In this document: piece after piece, positions 56,908 to 64,000 of the stretch | Numbering within the stretch: position 1 is the stretch's first letter | How the letters are laid out: each line of letters starts with the position of its first letter | Assembly: GCF_005239225.2 (NCBI RefSeq) | Contig: NC_133298.1 | Span: forward strand, 4,402,001-4,466,000 | Reading direction: 5' to 3' | From: Populus alba | Lineage: Eukaryota; Streptophyta; Magnoliopsida; Malpighiales; Salicaceae | Length of the DNA: 64,000 bases | Notes under the pieces: model-generated | Told to the model about the DNA's origin: nothing | Database searches by the model: none | Seen by the model: the letters and a program-made list of their open reading frames with translations, nothing else | Made by a program: the position numbers and the translations under genes

Positions 56908-58001
56908 TTGGATTTGTCGGTTTTTGTAATTATCTGTTTCCATGAGAAGTCCTTGAAATATACTGCTTTGGAGACAGAAAATCCACTTGGTTCCTGGAAA
57001 GAATGAAAGATGGCCTCCCTCTCTGTAGTTCTTTCATTCTTCCCAGGAACCGAAGTTAGATTGAGTTGTAAGAGCACACCATGTATTAATTACCATGCTT
57101 AGTTTGTGTAGTAGTTAAGCTTTTAAGGAAAATGTAAGCTCATTTTTGCTCCTCGTGAGTGTGTTGCAGTAGTATAGTCCCACTCGACTGTATAATTGTG
57201 ACATGTGAGCTGTGCATCATAGCTTCAAATGACCATGGAATCCAGTCAAAGTTAGCCGCTGTATGGTCAATTATTTTTAGTTATCTCGAAATCCTTGAAG
57301 AAAATTACCTAGCAAATAAGCTGTGTTATATAATGAAGAGGAAGCCAGTGATCAAAGCATTGATTACTGAGAGGACCGTGCAGCCAGTAGGGACACTGAA
57401 GACAAGAAAAACTACAAACACTAGGCTGGGGTTGACAGCTGACTTTATAGATGGAAGATTCCAACCTTTTTTCTTCTCTTCTTATCCCTGTGTCTTTAAC
57501 CTGTAAGATCATGCGTCCATACAAGTCTACTTCTTTTTACAGCCCTGTTTGGAACGCGTACGTGGCTGTGATTGTGTACCAGCGTTTGGAAACGTGGATG
57601 TAACCACAGCCGTGCCCATGTTCTATATATAAAAGGCCTTAACCTATATATTCTTAGCTATGAACATTGCACTTCCTAGACCCTATTTATTGTTGGTATA
57701 GGATGACGGTCAAATGTGCTTGCTATATAGAAAGAAACTTTTCTAAATGTCTGACTGAAAATATATTGAAATTGATCACATGGATGGCTAACAGAGCATA
57801 GAACAGAAGGATTTTAGATCTTCATATCGAACTGTGTTAAAATTAACTTGACTAGCTAGTTGAGCACAATTGAGGAGTTGTTTAATTCTAATAAATTCCC
57901 TTTCAAGAACATATATAAGGAAAGCTCAAGGCAGTGAGTACACAGTTAACAAGATGGATTATTACAAACCCTAATTAAGATGTATGCTTGGTGATCAAGG
58001 A

Positions 58002-58034
<33 letters not shown>

Positions 58035-59323
58035 CTTCTTAAATCCAAACGTTGAGACCACCATTCAAGAGGATTTTATTTATTCTCTTGAATACACCAA
58101 ATCGACATCGATATATATAGAAGGTGTGTCATTAAAATCATCTGTGAAAAAGATTTAGTATTGGTTGATAAGGAAGCAGTTCTAAGATAAAAAAGAGGGC
58201 GAGAGGGAGAAGCATTATAATTAATGGATGGAGCTCAATTCTTGACAAGAATTTTAGCTGAAACCAGGCTGGTTATGCGCTGAGTTTTCTTATCAAAAGT
58301 AGACCGACATTATTATAGATTAATTCATGTGTCATGCACTGTTCTCTCTGCATCATCTTCAGTCTAGAGATTGGTTATTTCATTATTTTTCCTGCAGAAC
58401 CCTATCCTATGTATAGCTGGTGCCCACCAACTCCCTCAGCCATCCTCCAGCCTCTTCAAGATTCCAAGTTATGCTTCATGCTTGATGAGCCCAACCTAAT
58501 TACAAACCTGTCACTAAGCTCAAATTTTGAAAATATTTAAGGCGTCGATCAGTTTTTATGCTATCTTTTATGCTTATTTCACGCTCAATAGCAACACCCT
58601 AACATCATTTAATCTGTAGCTAGCTATATCCATCGATCCAGACGTCATATTTGCCTTGAATAATTAAATTGGCGAAGCCTGCACGCTGATAGAGTCAACT
58701 TGGATTTATCAGTTTAATAAACAGGAAAGCCGGTCCACCAACTTTACTGTTTTCTAGTCTCCGTGGGGATCAGGCAATGTAATTTGGCAGCATTGCATAC
58801 TTTGCCTTTTTGAAAGACAGCTACAGAATGCATGTTCTATTCTTTTCCTTAACAAAAACATTCTACTGCAAGAGATTATGCTATCTGTAATAAGAAACCT
58901 GTGGCGTGGAGGGTTAAATTCTAGTGGCATCTGCGATCCGTACGTAGTCAGCCTCCTTACGGAGAAATGCTTTGTATTAAGGAATTTATATTCAGGAAAG
59001 GTTGTAGACTTCTTTTCAGAAAACTATAACGTACTACTTATGTGAAAGTATTCTTCCAAACATAATTATTAAAACCTGTAGCAGGCCCACCTGTCAATTC
59101 CAGAGAGTTTTATTTTGAATTATTTTAGATATTATAATAATTTTTCGCAAATTCAACGTCATTCGAAAATTACTTGTTACCTGTAATCTTACAGACAAGC
59201 AAGATCTGCCCTCAACATTAGAAGTACAGACAGCAAACCTACCATATTCCCTCTGCTCTAAAATCCATTTTCCTATCTATCAACCTCTCTGGTCTCTAAT
59301 TCTATATCCCCACCGTTTTCATC
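56908..59323. other. gene-free stretch between the two CLE genes
   Basis: Contains a (TC)n run at 58005-58032 and ordinary A/T-rich sequence. No third CLE motif was found in either strand. Open frames at 57159-57506 and 58334-58540 have no family signature. The part near 59200-59323 is the leader of the second CLE gene. Confidence 0.55.
58005..58032. repeat. (TC)n microsatellite
   Basis: Uninterrupted TC dinucleotides between the two CLE genes. Confidence 0.9.
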
Positions 59324-59587
59324 ATGAGGAATAGAAATCCTCAGCTGTTCCTTATTTTCCTGCTAGGGTTCCTGGTGCTCGTTCATGGCACCACTTGCCG
59401 CGATACCAAAAGATCTAGTAGCAGTGGAGAAACAGAACAAGGGTCGAAAACCAAACATTCTTCAATGTTTCTACAAGCCCTTTCTTCCATTTTTAAGGCT
59501 TCGGAATCCAGCACTAACAACATCAAGGCACTTCACACCGTCTCGCGCAGGCTTGTTCCCTGGGGACCAAACCCACTCCACAACTGA
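59324..59587 (+). CDS. CLE signalling peptide precursor 2
   Basis: Single-exon, 87 residues. Signal peptide about 1-24 (QLFLIFLLGFLVLVHGTTC), then Ser/Lys-rich variable region and the dodecapeptide RLVPWGPNPLHN at 76-87, ending at the stop. It has the class hallmarks (R1, P4, G6, P7, N8, P9, H11, N12). Odd: position 5 is Trp, where a small residue (Ser, Gly, Thr) is usual, next to the essential Gly6. It shares LVP.GPNPLHN with the CLE gene at 56638, so a local duplication followed by divergence is likely. Receptor unknown. A frame overlapping at 59385-59639 is a shadow. Confidence 0.92.
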   Translation: MRNRNPQLFLIFLLGFLVLVHGTTCRDTKRSSSSGETEQGSKTKHSSMFLQALSSIFKASESSTNNIKALHTVSRRLVPWGPNPLHN

Positions 59588-62500
59588 TGATCGGATCAAC
59601 AAAATCCCAATCTGTTTCCATTTGTTGAAATATATATAGTGTTTTTAAAATATTTTTGTTGAATAATCTATCTATACATATTTTCCCTATACATCCAGTT
59701 TTGAAGATTGCTGAATTAAAGTTTTTTTTTTTTCTGCGAGTACTAATTTGGGCAGCGTTGTATTATTGTCTCGATACACAAAACACAGAAACAATTGAGG
59801 CAAAGAAAATATATTTATGTTTTTTTAGTTTAGAAGACATAAATTCACTTTAAAACTATCATTTTTATTTTATTTATTTCTTCAATTAAACATATTTCTA
59901 TCCTTTTTCTTCTTTTTTTTCTTATGTTAAAACATTTGCAGGACTGTTTTTTATACCACTAGAATGATGCAGTTGAAGTAGATAATTCTGTTTTGTCCAG
60001 AATTATTGATTTTGTATTGAACTGTTTGTCAATAGCAAGTTAAATAATGATGTTCCTTTGCAGCAAGATTCTCTGGATCATGAACAACTCCTGAATTGTT
60101 TTGTTTTTTCAAATGCTGACAGCCACTATTCCTGGCCTCCTGCCCACAGTTCATGTACACAAATAACTCACTTGTGCATCCTCACTTCTTCTTCTTCTTC
60201 TTTTCTTTTTTTTTTCATATTTTTTACATTGGAGCTAGCTACACAAGGGCCCATTATGCATTGGAAAAATAATCAAATATGCTCATCCACAAACTTCCAA
60301 GAACAGCATTTTATCTTCAACCCTAGAATCCAAATTGCCCCAGTTGCCTATTGCATCAAATATCATGAATTTAGCACAATGTTTTGATCCATGGAGAAGA
60401 GGGCTTTTGTTTTTATTGGAGAATATGATGAAAAGAAAATTATGGAGTTCTTATAATAAATCAAGAAGGTGTACGGGAACAATCAAATGAGACAGACATC
60501 TTCTTCTTTTTCATGATTTATTTTTTATAAAATACATTTGTGTCCAAGTTCACATAGCCCATGGCTTTAGTGATATCATCACAAGCTTAATTTAATTGAA
60601 AAAAATGCACAGTTACGAAATATTATTTTGACTTTTCCATATATATATTATTAAAAAATGCTAATTCTGTATAGTAATCACTTAATTTAATTGCCTTAAT
60701 TAGCTGTTTGATGTGATGCACTTTCTGGAGGCATTGCAAGAGAATGCAGGTGTACTGGTGGGGGACCGGGTGGAGCTTTAATTTTATCCCATTTGAAAAT
60801 AATAAAATTTAACTTTCGGTAGTGCTAAATAGCCAGGATAATACTTGCTTGTTTTTGCTTCTGATTAAATAAAATAACAGTTTAAGAAAAATATTTCAAG
60901 TTATGATTTGATAAAAATAGATTTAAAAATTTATATTTAATTAAAGTTGTTATAATATGAGTTTTTGCATGAATAATAAATGAAAAATAGGTTTTTATGA
61001 AGAAAAAATAAGTTATTTTAGTTTTTATAATATGAGAATTTTAAATATAATTATATATGAAATCTATTATAAAAACAAACTATTTGACTAACCAATAGTT
61101 TTTTTTTATAGTCAGTAAAAAGTAAAAATTATTATAATATCAAATTGTTTCTTAACGTGTATTTTGGTAATATGATGAAAAGTATTTTTTAATTAAAAAT
61201 ATTATTTTTTTTTAATAATTTTTTTATATCAACAATTTAAAACCATAAAAAATCACCTAAAATTATCAATTTAATACTTTTAAATAAAAAAACTTTTAAA
61301 AAATAGAAGCATGCAATTAAAAAAACTTTTTTTATCACAAGACTCATTTTACAATTCATTATACCTAAGCCTTGGTGTTCATGGCATGGCAACAACATTT
61401 TGTTCACAACTCTTCAACAAACAAGGCAATCAAGAGGAAAGGATGTGGTATATATTGCTAATAATCCTTTTCTGAAATAATTCCTCTTATGATTCATGCC
61501 ATCAAAGGTTAAATTTATGTCTTATTCAATCCACTTACACAAATCTTGAGCTAAAAAAGTTGTAATCAATTTATTTTTTAATAATTAAGATAGATCCTTT
61601 TTTTTAATCTTGTTTTAAACCCTTCATTTGAAAACCTTATTCTTAAGTCATATCAATTCCTTAACTATTGTATTTGTATGGAAATTTTGGTCATTTGCAA
61701 AGTGAAATTGTGTTTTTTTTTCATTGAAAATTAAAATTACATTTTATTTTTGGATAATTTTAGAAACACATCTTTCATTATACTTTCACCATAATTATTA
61801 AACCCAACATAATTTGATGGGTGAATTCTAAACTCGACCAGCTTGACCTTTGATTTGAATTAAAAAAATTTAAAATCAATTTAAAATTAATTTAATTTAA
61901 CCCGGAGAGTCAATTTATAATCTTGGTGACTCAATTAAATTTTGACTTAACTTTTTTAAAAAATATTATTTTTAAAATGATGTTGTTTTAATTTTTAATA
62001 AAATAATATCATTTTAATTAACCCAAAGCTAATTTAAATTAAAATATCGTAACTTATAACCCAAATTCTGAGCCATATCGGGTGACAAGCCGGGTTTATC
62101 AATTTTGCCTTTTACAGTGCTATGATCATGGTGATAAATTATGGAAGTAGTAGCTAAGCTTTGTTACAATCCTCTCTCACTTAAAAAGCTGTCCGTCCCC
62201 TAACCTCAAGCCCGCAGGCCCAAAATAACATGTAGGTAAATACCAAAAGGCCTGAAGCACATTTTCAGGCCCGAATTTAATTACTCGAGGCCCGTTAATA
62301 AAGCTCATATTGAGTTTATCCAAAACCCTAAATATCTCAACTCAACAAGGCTAAAGGATCATGTGAAAGTCTTCAACACCATCTTGAAGTCTTGCTAGTG
62401 GTAAGCTTGATTGCTAGCCGAAACTAGATTCCTGCAGGGTGTTTGATCATCTGTTCAAAAAATTGTCTTAAAACTCGGACGGACTTAATAGAGATTTAGA

Positions 62501-63384
62501 TATCATTTTGAGTTAAAAAAAATAAAATTTTTTAAATCAACTCGAATCAAACATCTTAATCAATAATAGAGACAAAAATCAAGTTTTAAAACCATAAAAA
62601 AGACAAGGTAATGGATAAGATTAACGGTAATACTTCCAACAAACAAATCCAAGAAGACCATAGAGTCGTACAACGTTGCAAGAAGCATCATATTCCAGAA
62701 TCTTAATCAGATGAGCAATAGTAGAAGAAAAACAAAAGTCCACACTCAGCATGTAAAGCAATCCATAAAAATCACACACTACCAGAGTAATTATAGCTTA
62801 AAATCCTTTATAGTTAATCAAAATCAATTAATTAATGTTTATAGTTTCAAAATAAATCAAATAATCATTTGGTTAGCATAAACCATCATGGATGATTTGG
62901 TAAGTTCGTCTTTGGCGATTTTTTTCTTCTTTTTTCCATTTTCATTTCTCAGAAACAGGATAAAATAGATAATAAAACAAAAAAGAATACACCATTAACT
63001 AAATAAAAATTTCTTTTATAGCTAAGTTTCTTTTCAATTGGTCCGAGATGTAAATGTGAGAAACTGGTGAGTTACCTAATGTAACACATCAAGACTGGTT
63101 AAGATACCGAGGACAGTAGACAAAACAAATACTAATACTGTGATGGGAGGGACAAGTTTCATGCTTATGTTGTATGGTCAAATAAGAACACTAGCAGTTT
63201 GGCAACACGTGGGATCCTGCACACACTCATTTTGTCCTGAATTTTCCCATATCTTCCTTCTTCTCAAGACCCTTGACTCTCAGAAAAACAAAGCAGTTAT
63301 TTATTTAGTACAAGAAAAAGGGTGGTGGTTGTGGTTTTTTCAGTTGCCGGTGATCACTGCCGGGAAAAGACAACGGTGGACGAG
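59588..63384. other. gene-free stretch between CLE gene 2 and the MBD gene
   Basis: A/T-rich throughout, with one copy of the dispersed repeat (61140-61300). The open frame at 60058-60387 has a Ser/Phe run and no motif. The section around 62190-62400 is less A/T-rich but carries no gene I can support. The last few hundred bases presumably hold the MBD gene promoter. Confidence 0.5.
61140..61300 (-). repeat. A/T-rich dispersed repeat, copy 4 (inverted)
   Basis: Reverse complement of the repeat at 48700-48860, seen as GTATTTTTTAATTAAAAATA followed by TTTTTATATCAACAATTTAA and TTAATACTTTTAAATAAAAA. Ends uncertain. Confidence 0.4.
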
Positions 63385-63468
63385 ATGGGGGATCCTAAAT
63401 CCGATGACTGGTTGCCAGAAGGCTGGAGGGTAGAAGTTAAAGTGAGAGATAGTGGTAAAAAAGATAAG
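63385..63468 (+). CDS. methyl-CpG-binding domain protein, first coding exon (cut by window edge)
   Basis: The exon codes 28 residues and ends in phase at a GTAATT donor. The stretch DDWLPEGWRVEVKVRDSGKK and the following DK is the start of the plant MBD fold (W-L-P-x-G-W-x-x-E-x-x-x-R-x-S-G-x-x-D-K, followed in the family by YY). Such proteins read or resemble readers of methylated CpG in chromatin; binding cannot be judged without the next exon. ATG 63385 is preferred because of its position and good context (GAGATGGGG); an in-frame Met at 63322 would add 21 residues. The rest lies beyond 64000. Confidence 0.8.
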
Positions 63469-64000
63469 GTAATTGGTAACTGTTTAATTTTATCTAGTCT
63501 TTTGTTAACTCAAGATTTGGTCTTTCTGTGTTGGCTTTTTTCTGTTTTAGATATGTAGCTCAGGGTAAAGTTAAGATCTTTGCTTTGTTGTTGATGAAGA
63601 AATGACCCTTTTGGTTTTGCTGTCCTTTGTTTTTGGATCTTTAGGGTTTTTGGATTTTGTTGGTGAACTTTGTGTAGAAGTAATAGAAGTGAATTTATGT
63701 TTTTTTTTCTTTTTAATTTTTGTTAAGGCAAGTTAATTTTTAGTTGATGCGGTAATCGGTAATGCCCAGTACTGTGTAGGAATGGAAAGTTTGAGTTGAA
63801 GTTTGGATATGATGAGATGCATGCCCATTTGCTGTGCGTCTAGAAATTGGTTTGTAAATTTGTGAATGAAAGATTCAAACTTGAGCTGTGTTAAGTGAGA
63901 TGAAGAACAGATTCAGCGAAGTGAAGTTCTTTTGTTTTGTTGGATTTTGATACCATGAAGCATTACAGTAAATTTATTTTCATGTTGTGACATGAAAATG
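63469..64000 (+). other. first intron of the MBD gene
   Basis: T-rich sequence typical of a plant intron. No acceptor followed by the expected Tyr-Tyr-x-Asp-Pro coding continuation is visible before the window ends. Confidence 0.6.

Noticed and set aside
58334..58540. A possible third CLE gene between the two found
   Set aside because: The frame has a hydrophobic start but no CLE dodecapeptide at its end or elsewhere.

Overview
This is a plant nuclear window. It holds intron-containing genes, GT-AG splice sites, A/T-rich intergenic DNA, Ty1/copia and Ty3/gypsy (Tat lineage) retrotransposons, and plant-only families (CLE peptides, membrane steroid-binding protein, At3g48880-like F-box protein, plant MATE transporter, DC1-domain protein). 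A woody eudicot, probably Populus or another Salicaceae, is my inference from the gene set and repeat style. No search was run.

Layout. Positions 1-2160 carry the 5' part of a decayed copia element (minus strand) that runs off the left edge. From 2165 to about 11250 and again at 20223-20461 plus 38170-39000 is a duplicated block: a GMC-oxidoreductase fragment followed by a MATE exon 3/4 fragment. Between the copies lies one intact eight-exon MATE transporter gene (4457-9677, minus), with a TRIM-like element in its first intron. The second copy of the block is broken by about 9 kb of other DNA (11253-20334), including a decayed copia element with both LTRs (12620-17658). It is broken again by a 17.7 kb Tat/Ogre-type element (20462-38169, minus, target duplication AAAGG) that landed in the exon-4 remnant of the MATE pseudogene.

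The Tat element is nearly intact. It has a long 5' LTR plus an extra partial LTR, a primer-binding site, ORF1 (DUF7745-like head plus coiled coil), gag, protease, and RT / RNase H / second RNase H / integrase, followed by a small ORF, an array of about 16 short hairpins, a polypurine tract and the 3' LTR. Protease and polymerase are in different frames and are joined by a predicted 211-nt intron whose acceptor sits in a perfect palindrome. Single in-frame stops interrupt ORF1 and gag/pro.

The right third (38990-64000) is a gene region: a DC1-domain pseudogene, a plus-strand copia remnant, an F-box/LRR gene (43925-47563), a membrane steroid-binding protein gene (51228-53151), two CLE peptide genes in tandem (56638 and 59324) with unusual dodecapeptides, and the first coding exon of a methyl-CpG-binding-domain gene at the right edge. 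The protein genes look like unrelated neighbours and show no pathway relationship, apart from the two CLE genes.

The signals I rate highest are the hairpin array with covarying stems (23213-23788), the palindromic 3' splice site of the Tat element, the duplicated LTR/primer-site junction, and the tandem CLE pair.
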